Positions 16,610 through 23,692 of a DNA stretch of 64,000 nt are shown piece by piece. The stretch is taken from contig NZ_JBFNQN010000003.1 of the NCBI RefSeq assembly GCF_040796495.1, forward strand, positions 62,001-126,000, in the 5' to 3' direction. The notes below the pieces were generated by a model. The model was not told where the DNA came from. It made no database searches and saw nothing but the letters and a program-made list of their open reading frames with translations. The stretch is from Kineococcus endophyticus (GTDB lineage Bacteria; Actinomycetota; Actinomycetes; Actinomycetales; Kineococcaceae). Position 1 is the first letter of the stretch. Every line of letters begins with the position of its first letter. The position numbers were made by a program, and so were the translations under genes.

Positions 16610-18163
16610 ATGCGCTCCCTCCGCCGACCCTCCCGTTCGCGTGCCGTGGTCGGCCTGGCCGCGGCTGCGCTCCTGCTCTCCGGCTGCTCGGCCTTCGGCG
16701 GGTCCAGCCCCGACCCCGAGCCGGTCGGGACGGCCCGCGCGGTGGCGAGCGAGAACGCGACGGACCCGGCGCTGGCGTCCTTCTACTCCCAGCGGCTGCA
16801 GTGGGCCGACTGCTCCGGCGGGTTCCAGTGCACGCGCCTGGAGGTCCCGGTCGACTACGCCGACCCCTCCGGTCCGGTCACCTCCCTGGCCGTCGTCCGG
16901 CTGCGCACGAGCGCCGCGGGGAAGGACCGGCTCGGGTCCCTCGTCCTCAACCCGGGCGGGCCCGGTGCCTCGGGCGTCGAGTACGCCCGGGCCGCGCAGA
17001 ACGTCGTCTCCCAGGACGTCCGCGACCACTTCGACGTCGTCGGCTTCGACCCGCGCGGGGTGGGGGAGTCCGACCCGCTGCGCTGCCTCACCGACACCCA
17101 GGTCGACACCTTCCTCGCGACGGACCCGACCCCGGACGACGCCGCCGAGGTGCGGGCCCTGCAGCAGCAGACCGACGAACTGGGGAGGGGCTGCGCGGCG
17201 GCCGGTCCGCTCGCCGCCCACGTGGACACGCTGTCGGCCGCGAAGGACATGGACGTCCTGCGCGCCGCCCTCGGCGACGGCAAGCTCAGCTACCTGGGCA
17301 AGAGCTACGGCACCTACCTCGGCGCCTGGTACGCCGAGCAGTTCCCGCAGCGCGTGGGCCGCTTCGTGCTCGACGGCGCCATCGACCCGGCCCTGACGAG
17401 CGAGCAGGTCAACGCCGGGCAGGCCGCCGGGTTCGAGGTCGCGCTGCGGTCCTACGTCTCGGCGTGCCTGCAGGGAGACGACTGCCCGCTGACGGGCAGC
17501 GTCGACGACGGCGTCGCCCAGGTGCGCGCGCTGCTGGACCGCCTGGACGCGACCCCGTTGCCGACCGGCACCGACCGACCGCTCGTGCAGGGCCTGGCCT
17601 ACCTCGGGGTCGCCTACCCGCTGTACTCGGCCTCGCTGTGGCCGGAGCTGTCCAAGGCGTTGACGGCGGCGCTGCGCGGGGACGGGGCGCCGCTGCTGAC
17701 GCTCTCCGACGCCTACGCCCACCGCGGCGCGGACGGCAAGTACACCGACAACTCCAGCACCGTCATCTACGCCGTGAACTGCCTCGACCGCGACGACGCG
17801 CAGACCGAACCCGAGGTCGCCGACACCGTGCGGGAGTTCACCGCGCAGTCCCCGACGTTCGGGCCCTACCTGGCGTGGGGGGCCCTGGCGTGCACCGACT
17901 GGCCGATCGCCCCCGTCGGGCAGGCGCGCGCCGTCCACGCCGAGGGCGCCGGGCCGATCGTCGTCGTCGGCACCACGCGCGACCCCGCGACGCCCTACGC
18001 GTGGGCGAAGAGCCTGGCGGGGGAGCTGTCGTCCGGGCGCCTGCTGACCCACGACGGCGACGGGCACACCGCCTACGCCACCGGGTCCTCGTGCATCGAC
18101 GACGCCGTCGACACCTACCTGCTGAGCGGGACCGAACCCGCCGAGGGGACCACCTGCCGCTGA
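16610..18163 (+). CDS. Secreted lipoprotein alpha/beta hydrolase, TAP/SlpD-like peptidase
   Basis: The 517-residue protein has a lipoprotein signal (basic N-terminus, hydrophobic core, lipobox LLLSGCSA) and is probably anchored outside the membrane. The alpha/beta hydrolase core shows an oxyanion region (LNPGGPGASG), the nucleophile motif GKSYG, and late Asp and His residues (GTTRDPATPY; GDGHTAY). The C-terminal part matches the TAP-like domain of tripeptidyl aminopeptidases. It would cleave N-terminal tripeptides or similar from extracellular peptides. A homologue after holB is also seen in Streptomyces, from memory. The ATG start is favoured by the signal peptide. Confidence 0.85.
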   Translation: MRSLRRPSRSRAVVGLAAAALLLSGCSAFGGSSPDPEPVGTARAVASENATDPALASFYSQRLQWADCSGGFQCTRLEVPVDYADPSGPVTSLAVVRLRTSAAGKDRLGSLVLNPGGPGASGVEYARAAQNVVSQDVRDHFDVVGFDPRGVGESDPLRCLTDTQVDTFLATDPTPDDAAEVRALQQQTDELGRGCAAAGPLAAHVDTLSAAKDMDVLRAALGDGKLSYLGKSYGTYLGAWYAEQFPQRVGRFVLDGAIDPALTSEQVNAGQAAGFEVALRSYVSACLQGDDCPLTGSVDDGVAQVRALLDRLDATPLPTGTDRPLVQGLAYLGVAYPLYSASLWPELSKALTAALRGDGAPLLTLSDAYAHRGADGKYTDNSSTVIYAVNCLDRDDAQTEPEVADTVREFTAQSPTFGPYLAWGALACTDWPIAPVGQARAVHAEGAGPIVVVGTTRDPATPYAWAKSLAGELSSGRLLTHDGDGHTAYATGSSCIDDAVDTYLLSGTEPAEGTTCR

Positions 18164-18193
18164 CCGGTGGGGGGACGCCCGAGGGCTCGTGAT

Positions 18194-18205
18194 CACCGTA
18201 CGGTG
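18194..18205 (+). promoter_or_regulatory. 12-bp perfect palindrome overlapping the -10 of the histidine kinase gene
   Basis: CACCGTACGGTG is fully self-complementary. It contains the -10-like TACGGT (18199-18204), which ends 7 nt before the GTG at 18212. A dimeric regulator bound here would block a leaderless promoter; this is inference. Confidence 0.45.
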
Positions 18206-18211
18206 GGGCCC

Positions 18212-19408
18212 GTGCGCGAGGTGACGGTCCCGGACGGCCCGCTGGGACCCCGGGGCCGGCGCGCACTGCGGATCACCGGCGACGTCGCCCTGGTCCTGCT
18301 GTGCTGGACCGCCGGTCTCGTCGTCGTGGGCATCACGCTGGAGGAGACCCCCGGTCAGCGCTCGGACGTCGTGGTGTTCCTCGACGTCCTGCTCGGGGTG
18401 CTGCTCACCCCGCTGCTGTTCGCGCGCCGCCGGTGGCCCGTCGCGGTGGCGGCCGTGGTGACGGTGACCTCGACGGTCTCGACGGCGCTCGCGCTCGCCT
18501 CGCTCGTCACGTTGTTCACCGTCGCCGTGCGGCGGCGGTTCGGGGTGGCCGTCTGGGTGGGCGTGGCGTCCGTCGTCTCCGGTGTCGTGCAGGCGGTCGT
18601 GTGGCCCGAACCCGGGCTGCCGTGGTGGGCGGCGGGTCTCGTGTTCGTCGTCGTGGCCGTCGGGGTGCTGGCGTGGGGCATGTACGTGCGGGCCCGCCGG
18701 TTGCTGACGGCGTCGTGGCGGGAGGCGGCCGAACGCGCCCGCGCCGAGCAGGAACTGCGCGCCGAGCAGGCCCGGTCGGTCGAACGGGCCCGCATCGCGC
18801 GGGAGATGCACGACGTCCTGGCCCACCGGATCTCCCTCGTCAGCATGCACGCGGGGGCGCTGGAACTGCGGCTGGAGTCCTCCGCCGACGAGGAGGTCGT
18901 CCGGTCGGCCGAGACGATCCGACGCAGCGCGCACGCGGCGCTGGAGGACCTGCGCGACATCCTCGGCATCCTGCGCGAGCAGTCCACCGGCTCGTCCACG
19001 AGCCCGCAGCCCACGCTGGCCGACCTGCCCGTCCTCGTGGCCGAAGTCGTCGCGGCGGGAACCCCCGTCGAGCTCGACCTGTCGGTCACCGACCCCGAGA
19101 CCGTGCCCGAAGCCCTGGGGCGCACGGCGTTCCGGGTCGTCCAGGAGGGTCTGACGAACGTCCGCAAGCACGCGCCCGGGCACTCGGCGCACGTGCTCGT
19201 CGACGGCCGGCGGGGCCGGTCGCTGCGGGTCGTCGTGCGCGATTCCCCCGACGGGTCGGTGCTGCGGGGGCGCGGGAGTGCCCCGGCCTCCGGTTTCGGG
19301 TTGGTGGGGTTGCGCGAACGGGTGGAACTCGTGGGCGGAACCGTGCGGGCGCACCGGGTGGGCGACGGTTTCGAGGTGTCGGCGAAGCTGCCCTGGCCAC
19401 GCCGCTGA
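18212..19408 (+). CDS. Orphan NarL/DesK-type sensor histidine kinase
   Basis: The 398-residue kinase has about four to five N-terminal membrane helices (residues 25-165), a short coiled coil (AAERARAEQELRAEQ), the dimerisation/phosphoacceptor motif ARIAREMHDVLAHRISL with H200 as the phosphorylated residue, an N-box (QEGLTNVRKHA) and a G-box (GFGLVGLRERVELVGG). Such kinases normally sit beside a LuxR-type response regulator gene. None is present here: the preceding gene is a peptidase and the next is an opposite-strand XRE gene. The start GTG 18212 is chosen from the -10 spacing; GTG 18221 is possible. Confidence 0.85.
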   Translation: MREVTVPDGPLGPRGRRALRITGDVALVLLCWTAGLVVVGITLEETPGQRSDVVVFLDVLLGVLLTPLLFARRRWPVAVAAVVTVTSTVSTALALASLVTLFTVAVRRRFGVAVWVGVASVVSGVVQAVVWPEPGLPWWAAGLVFVVVAVGVLAWGMYVRARRLLTASWREAAERARAEQELRAEQARSVERARIAREMHDVLAHRISLVSMHAGALELRLESSADEEVVRSAETIRRSAHAALEDLRDILGILREQSTGSSTSPQPTLADLPVLVAEVVAAGTPVELDLSVTDPETVPEALGRTAFRVVQEGLTNVRKHAPGHSAHVLVDGRRGRSLRVVVRDSPDGSVLRGRGSAPASGFGLVGLRERVELVGGTVRAHRVGDGFEVSAKLPWPRR

Positions 19409-19422
19409 CCCGGGCGTTGACG

Positions 19423-19998
19423 TCAGTCGTTCAGGTGCGCGCGTTCCCCGTCGCGGTCGAAGATGGACAGCACCTCCAGTTCCCCCGACCCGGGGGCTGC
19501 GCTGATCCGGTGCGGCACCATCGTCGAGAACTCCGCGGCCTGACCGGGACCCACCTCGACGACCCTCCCCCCGAGTTCCAGGCGGGCGCGGCCGGACAGG
19601 ACGGTGAACCACTCCCTCCCGGGGTGCACGCCGAGGTCGTCCGACAGGGCTCCGGAGAACCGCATCTTCGCCACGGTCACGCCGGCCGCGGCCCGGTCGC
19701 GGGACAGCAGCCAGGACGTCACGCCGGGACGGTGCTGCGGTTCGGGGCGGATGAGGACGTCCTCCTCCTCGGCGGTGGCGACGAGGTCGTCAAGGGTGGT
19801 GTCCAGGGCCCGGGCGATGGGGACGAGCTGGTCGAGCGCGATGCGGCGGTGGCCGGTCTCGATCCGGCTGAGCGTGGAGGGGCTGAGGAAGCAGCGGGCC
19901 GCGAGGTTGTCCAGCGACCAGCCGCGGGCCAGGCGCAGCCCGCGGATGCGCTGGCGGATGACGGCGTCGAGGTCCACCTCGGGCGGTTCTTGCTGCAT
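19423..19998 (-). CDS. XRE-family regulator with C-terminal cupin domain
   Basis: The 191-residue protein has an N-terminal helix-turn-helix (IRGLRLARGWSLDNLAARCFLSPSTLSRIE, about residues 17-46) and a C-terminal cupin beta-barrel (about 110-185; HPGREWFTVLSGRARLEL, then VPHRISA). This class senses a small ligand or metal in the cupin and usually represses nearby genes. The gene is divergent from a methyltransferase with only 49 bp between start codons, so it very probably controls that gene and itself. The ATG at 19998 is preceded by a -10-like TACCCT at 7 nt. Confidence 0.88.
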   Translation of the reverse strand: MQQEPPEVDLDAVIRQRIRGLRLARGWSLDNLAARCFLSPSTLSRIETGHRRIALDQLVPIARALDTTLDDLVATAEEEDVLIRPEPQHRPGVTSWLLSRDRAAAGVTVAKMRFSGALSDDLGVHPGREWFTVLSGRARLELGGRVVEVGPGQAAEFSTMVPHRISAAPGSGELEVLSIFDRDGERAHLND

Positions 19999-20047
19999 GC
20001 GCAAGAGGGTATGCCACCGGCGCACGACACGTCGTAGCGTGGACGTC
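19999..20047. promoter_or_regulatory. Divergent pair of leaderless-type promoters
   Basis: The 49-bp gap contains a minus-strand -10 TACCCT (20006-20011, read leftwards) 7 nt before the regulator ATG. It also contains a plus-strand -10 TAGCGT (20035-20040) 7 nt before the methyltransferase ATG. No ribosome binding site exists for either gene. The region between the two -10s is the natural place for the XRE operator. Confidence 0.55.
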
Positions 20048-20812
20048 ATGAGCCGCGGCCACTCCCACGACCACTCCCACGACCACGAGGCCCAGCACGG
20101 CGACGTCGACGAGGGTGCCGCCCACCGCCGCACCCTGGACCTCGACGCCGAGGTCTTCGGCGCCCAGCTCGGTGCCGTCGTCGACCTGCTCCCGTCGACG
20201 GTCCCGCCGCGTCGGGTCGTCGACCTCGGCGCCGGCACCGGGACGGGCAGTCGGCTGCTGCGCGAGCGGTTCCCCGTCGCGACGGTCACGGCCGTCGACA
20301 GCGACCCGCGGATGCTGCACGTGCTGGCCGACCAGGGGTTCGCCGTCGTCGCGGCCGACCTCGACGAGGGTTTCCCGGCGCAGCTGCAGGGCGCCGACCT
20401 CGTGTGGGCCGCGTCCTCCCTGCACCACGTGGGCGACGTCCCGCAGCTGCTCGCCGACGTGCGGGCGGCCCTCGCGCCCGGCGGTGTCCTGGTCGTGGTA
20501 GAACTCGAGGACCTGCCCCGGTTCACCGCCGACCCCGTCGAGGACCGGGCGCGCGCCGCGGCCCGGGCCGCAGGGTGGAACCACCACCCCGACTGGACCC
20601 CGCACCTGCGCCAGGCGGGTTTCGCCGTCGAACGGCACGACCTCGTCCTCGACGTCCCGCCGTCCGCGGCCGCCGAGGAGTTCGCCCGCGCGTGGTTGCC
20701 GCGCTACCTCGCCGTGCCGGGGTTCGACGAGGCCCCGGCGCTGCAGGCCCTGCTCGACGGCGACCTGCGACTGGAACCCCGCGCGCAGCGCGCGGTGTGG
20801 GTGGCCCGGTGA
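20048..20812 (+). CDS. Class I SAM-dependent methyltransferase with His-rich N-terminus
   Basis: The 254-residue protein begins with a His/Asp-rich segment (HSHDHSHDHE, residues 5-14) that could bind a metal. A Rossmann methyltransferase core follows: VVDLGAGTGTGSRLL (motif I), TAVDSDPRML (acidic ribose-binding residue), and WAASSLHHVGDV (motif IV region). The family is the general UbiE/Methyltransf_11 type, so the substrate is not evident. The stop overlaps the start of a flavoprotein gene by 4 nt, and an XRE-cupin regulator is divergent, so the three form one unit. The partner suggests a small thiol or redox-active substrate; this is inference. Confidence 0.8.
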   Translation: MSRGHSHDHSHDHEAQHGDVDEGAAHRRTLDLDAEVFGAQLGAVVDLLPSTVPPRRVVDLGAGTGTGSRLLRERFPVATVTAVDSDPRMLHVLADQGFAVVAADLDEGFPAQLQGADLVWAASSLHHVGDVPQLLADVRAALAPGGVLVVVELEDLPRFTADPVEDRARAAARAAGWNHHPDWTPHLRQAGFAVERHDLVLDVPPSAAAEEFARAWLPRYLAVPGFDEAPALQALLDGDLRLEPRAQRAVWVAR

Positions 20813-21741
20813 ACTCCGCGATCGACCCCTCGGCGACCGTGGACGTCGCCGTCGTCGGGGGCGGCGCGGGGGGCCCGGCGGCCGCGGTCGCGCTGAGCCG
20901 GTCCCTGCGCTCGGTCGTGGTCGTCGACGCGGGAGAACCCCGGAACGCCCCCGCGGCGCACGCGTTCGACGTGTTGGGGCGCGAGGGGATCGACCCGCTC
21001 GACCTGCTGGCCGCCGGCCGGGAGGAGGCCCGCGGGTACGGCGTGCGGTTCCTCGCCGACCGGGTCGTGACGGCCGACCGCGAGGGTCCCGGGTTCCGTC
21101 TGGGACTGCTCGGTGGGTCGGCGGTGCGGTCGCGCCGGCTGCTGCTGGCGACCGGTCTCGTCGACGAACTGCCCGACGTCCCGGGGCTGCGGCGGTGGTG
21201 GGGGGCCGGCATCCTGCACTGCGCGTTCTGCCACGGGTACGAGGTGCGCGGGCAGCACGTGGGGGTTCTGGGGTCGCGCCCGAGTTCGCTGCACCAGGTC
21301 CTGCTGTTCCGTGCGCTCACCGACCGGGTGACGTTCTTCCGGCAGGACCTCGACGTGCCCGCCGAGAGCGCTGCGCAGTTCCGGGCACTCGGGGTCGAGG
21401 TCGTCGAGGGCGCCGCCCGCGGGGTGAGCGGGGAACCCGGCGCGCTCCGGGTCGACGTCGGGAGTCGGCCCGTCGAGGTGGAGGCCCTCGTCGTCGCCCC
21501 GTGGTTCCGCGCACGCGGCGAGGTGTTCGCCCAGCTCGGCGGCGAGCTCGCCACGAACGCGGTGGGGCAGTTCGTGCCCGTCCAGCCCGGTGGCGCGACC
21601 AGCCTCCCCGGGGTGTGGGCCGCCGGGAACGTCACCGACCCCGGGGCGGTGGTTGCCGCCGCGACCGGCGCGGGGGTGCTGGCCGGGGTGGCCGTGCACG
21701 GCGACCTCGTCCAGGAGGACGTCCGGGCGCTCGTCGCGTGA
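20809..21741 (+). CDS. Thioredoxin-reductase-like FAD oxidoreductase with CxxCH motif
   Basis: The 310-residue flavoprotein has the FAD-binding motif VVGGGAGGPAAAVALSR, a redox-active C138-A-F-C141-H142-G motif, and a C-terminal FAD motif (GVWAAGNVTDP). In thioredoxin reductase the residue after CxxC is Asp; in the dithiol oxidases GliT, HlmI and DepH it is His, from memory. The NADPH-binding GxGxxA is also degraded (GVLGSRPSS) and the HRR motif is missing, which argues for an oxidase using O2 rather than NADPH. The start overlaps the methyltransferase stop, so the two are co-translated. Confidence 0.8.
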   Translation: MNSAIDPSATVDVAVVGGGAGGPAAAVALSRSLRSVVVVDAGEPRNAPAAHAFDVLGREGIDPLDLLAAGREEARGYGVRFLADRVVTADREGPGFRLGLLGGSAVRSRRLLLATGLVDELPDVPGLRRWWGAGILHCAFCHGYEVRGQHVGVLGSRPSSLHQVLLFRALTDRVTFFRQDLDVPAESAAQFRALGVEVVEGAARGVSGEPGALRVDVGSRPVEVEALVVAPWFRARGEVFAQLGGELATNAVGQFVPVQPGGATSLPGVWAAGNVTDPGAVVAAATGAGVLAGVAVHGDLVQEDVRALVA

Positions 21742-21780
21742 TCCGGTGCGAGGGGCGGGCGCCCCCGCCAGGATGGGCCG

Positions 21781-22566
21781 GTGCCCACCGGTCTCCCCCT
21801 CGCCGTCGACCACCGCCCCGGACCCGGCCCGCTCGTCGTCGCCCTGCACGCCGGCGTCGCCGACCGCCGCTGCTGGACGGACGCCTTGCCGTCCGGTGCG
21901 GCGACCCTGACGTACGACCGGCGCGGGTTCGGGGCCTCGCCGCCCTCGCCCGACGGAGAGTTCACCCACCTCGCCGACCTCCTCGCGCTGCTGGCCGACC
22001 TCGCCACCGGGCCTGCCTGGCTCGTCGGGAACTCGATGGGCGGCGGGCTGGCCCTCGACGCGGCCGTCACCGCCCCCGACCTCGTCGCGGGCCTCGTCCT
22101 CCTCGCCCCCGCCGTGAGTGGCGCACCCGACCCCGTCGAGGACGACCCCCGGACCCTCGACCTCGACGCGCGGGCCGACGCGGCCGCCGAGGCCGGTGAC
22201 CTCGAGACCGCCGTCGAGCTCGACGCCCAGCTGTGGCTCGACGGGCCGACGTCGCCGGCCGGGCGCGTCGGCGGGGCGGCCCGCGAGCTGTTCCGCGCCA
22301 TGGACGCCACGGTCCACCGCAACCGCGCCTTCGCCGCCGGGAACGGGGACGGCGACGCCTGGTCTCGGCTGGGGGACCTGGACCTGCCCGTCGTGCTCGC
22401 GACCGGCGACCTGGACTGCGGCTACCTCCAGCACCGCACCGAGGAGCTGCTCGCCCGGATCCCCGGCGCCCGCCGCGCCGACCTGCCCGGCGTCGCGCAC
22501 CTGCCGTCCCTCGAGCGGCCCGACCTCGTGCGGGCGGTCGTCGAGGACGCGGTGCGGACCGCCTGA
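21781..22566 (+). CDS. Alpha/beta fold hydrolase
   Basis: The 261-residue cytoplasmic hydrolase has LHAGVADRRCW (oxyanion region), YDRRGFGAS, the nucleophile elbow VGNSMGGG, an Asp in LATGDLDCGY and a catalytic His in GVAHLPSLE. It matches the AB_hydrolase family of small esterases and related enzymes; the substrate is unknown. The GTG at 21781 lies 6 nt after a weak -10-like CAGGAT and lacks a ribosome binding site. It is 39 nt downstream of the flavoprotein gene but may have its own promoter. Confidence 0.8.
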   Translation: MPTGLPLAVDHRPGPGPLVVALHAGVADRRCWTDALPSGAATLTYDRRGFGASPPSPDGEFTHLADLLALLADLATGPAWLVGNSMGGGLALDAAVTAPDLVAGLVLLAPAVSGAPDPVEDDPRTLDLDARADAAAEAGDLETAVELDAQLWLDGPTSPAGRVGGAARELFRAMDATVHRNRAFAAGNGDGDAWSRLGDLDLPVVLATGDLDCGYLQHRTEELLARIPGARRADLPGVAHLPSLERPDLVRAVVEDAVRTA

Positions 22567-22596
22567 GCCGTGGTGGGAGCAGGGGCCGACGTCCTG

Positions 22597-22602
22597 TAAG
22601 CT
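22597..22602 (+). promoter_or_regulatory. Probable -10 element of the tRNA-Thr gene
   Basis: TAAGCT fits TANNNT and lies 31 nt before the tRNA 5' end, leaving a short precursor leader. No clear -35 is visible. Confidence 0.4.
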
Positions 22603-22633
22603 CACTGTCCGTGCCCGAGAGGGCGCTGGTACT

Positions 22634-22710
22634 GCCGCCTTAGCTCAGTCGGCCAGAGCGACGCACTCGTAATGCGTAGGTCCGGGGTTCGATTCCCCGA
22701 GGCGGCTCCA
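22634..22710 (+). tRNA. tRNA-Thr (anticodon CGT)
   Basis: The 77-nt cloverleaf is complete. The acceptor stem pairs GCCGCCT with AGGCGGC (7 bp), followed by discriminator T and an encoded CCA (22708-22710). The D-stem pairs GCTC with GAGC. The anticodon stem pairs ACGCA with TGCGT around loop CTCGTAA, giving anticodon CGT, which reads the Thr codon ACG, frequent in such GC-rich genomes. The T-arm is CCGGGGTTCGATTCCCCG. A strong terminator follows directly. Confidence 0.97.
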
Positions 22711-22713
22711 CCG

Positions 22714-22746
22714 CGAAGGGCCCGTCCGATCCGGACGGGCCCTTCG
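22714..22746 (+). terminator. Terminator after tRNA-Thr
   Basis: Positions 22714-22728 (CGAAGGGCCCGTCCG) pair perfectly with 22732-22746 over 15 bp with a 3-nt loop, 3 nt after the CCA end of the tRNA. There is no U-tract. Confidence 0.85.
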
Positions 22747-23047
22747 GCGTTCCGGCTGACCCGGACGGCGGCGCCCGGCCAAGGCGCGCCGGTTGGAGGC
22801 GGGGTCGTGGTGGGACCGGCCGTGGGAACGGGCCCCCAGTCGTGGGGACGACGTCCGCGTCGGTCCCACCCCCGGTCCGACGTGGGACCGGGCATGGGAC
22901 CACCCGTGGGTGTCCGCCGGACGTCGTCGGGGCGACCGGACCGGGACACCCACGCCTCACTCCACGTGGTGACACCGATGGGTGTCCCGACGGGTGCCGG
23001 TCCGCGCGGTGGGGCGCCCGCCGCGCGGCTGCCATCCTGGTCCGACC
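22747..23047. other. Intergenic region with clustered GTGGGACC / GTGGGTGTCC words
   Basis: This gap of about 300 bp between the tRNA terminator and the DedA gene has no ORF with coding character. It repeats GTGGGACCG and its complement several times (about 22808-22895). It also holds a 10-bp perfect inverted repeat GTGGGTGTCC (22906-22915) / GGACACCCAC (22944-22953), with another partial copy near 22979. A weak -10-like CATCCT (23033-23038) lies 9 nt before the DedA start. Confidence 0.5.
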
Positions 23048-23692
23048 GTGCTCACCACCGCCCTCACCACCTCCTTCAGCGGGTCGCCCACCGGGTCGCT
23101 CAGCGGCCTCCTCGACCCCACGTCCCACGCCGACAACTGGCTGTGGGCGCTCGTCGTCCTGCTCGCGGCCGTCGTGACGGGAGCGCTGCTGCCCGTCCTG
23201 CCCACGGGGGCCGTCGTCTCGGCGATGGCGGCGCTGGGGCACCACCGCTCGTGGCTCTCGTTCGGGGAGGTCGTCGTCGTGGGCGCCGCGGCGGCGTACG
23301 CGGCCGACCTCGTCCTCTACACGCTGCTGCTGCGCGGCGCGCACACGCGGGCCGGGCGACGGCTGCAGCGGCAGGCCGAGGCGCACGGGCACCTCGACGA
23401 GCTGGGGGAGCGGCTGGCCCGCCACGACGTCGGGACGCTCGTGACGTCCCGCCTGCTGCCCGGCGCCCGCATCCCGGTGATGGCCGCGGCGGCGGCGACG
23501 TCCTACCCGGTGGTGCGCTTCGCGGTCGCCAACGTCGTCCCGGCGGTGTGCTGGGCGCTGGCCTACGGGGCGCTCGGGCTGGCCGGCCGCGGGGTGAGCG
23601 ACTCCCCGTGGATCTCGGTCGTCGTGGCCGTCGGGTTCGGCGTCCTGGCCTCCGGCGCGGTCAGCCTCGTCCGGCGGTGGCGAGCGCTCTGA
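23048..23692 (+). CDS. DedA-family membrane protein
   Basis: The 214-residue membrane protein has hydrophobic segments at about residues 33-55, 70-95, 140-165 and 178-205. It also has the DedA/SNARE-associated region with SRLLPGARIPVMAAAAATSY, matching the conserved basic/GARxP motif. DedA proteins act as lipid flippases or scramblases (for example for undecaprenyl phosphate) and affect proton homeostasis. The start is GTG 23048; upstream in-frame starts would add a non-membrane extension. The 3' end overlaps the convergent GGDEF-EAL gene by 32 bp. Confidence 0.85.
   Translation: MLTTALTTSFSGSPTGSLSGLLDPTSHADNWLWALVVLLAAVVTGALLPVLPTGAVVSAMAALGHHRSWLSFGEVVVVGAAAAYAADLVLYTLLLRGAHTRAGRRLQRQAEAHGHLDELGERLARHDVGTLVTSRLLPGARIPVMAAAAATSYPVVRFAVANVVPAVCWALAYGALGLAGRGVSDSPWISVVVAVGFGVLASGAVSLVRRWRAL

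Noticed and set aside
22634-22750. tRNA-Thr as an integration site of a mobile element
   Set aside because: No integrase gene or duplicated tRNA 3' end is visible in the downstream sequence.
22602-22953. Minus-strand ORFs with SNPGPTHYEC-like or GNRTPDL-like sequence
   Set aside because: These are translations of the antisense of the tRNA-Thr gene, a well-known source of spurious protein predictions.
22747-23047. CRISPR-like array near the tRNA
   Set aside because: The repeated words are short, unevenly spaced and occur in both orientations; there are no regular spacers or cas genes.
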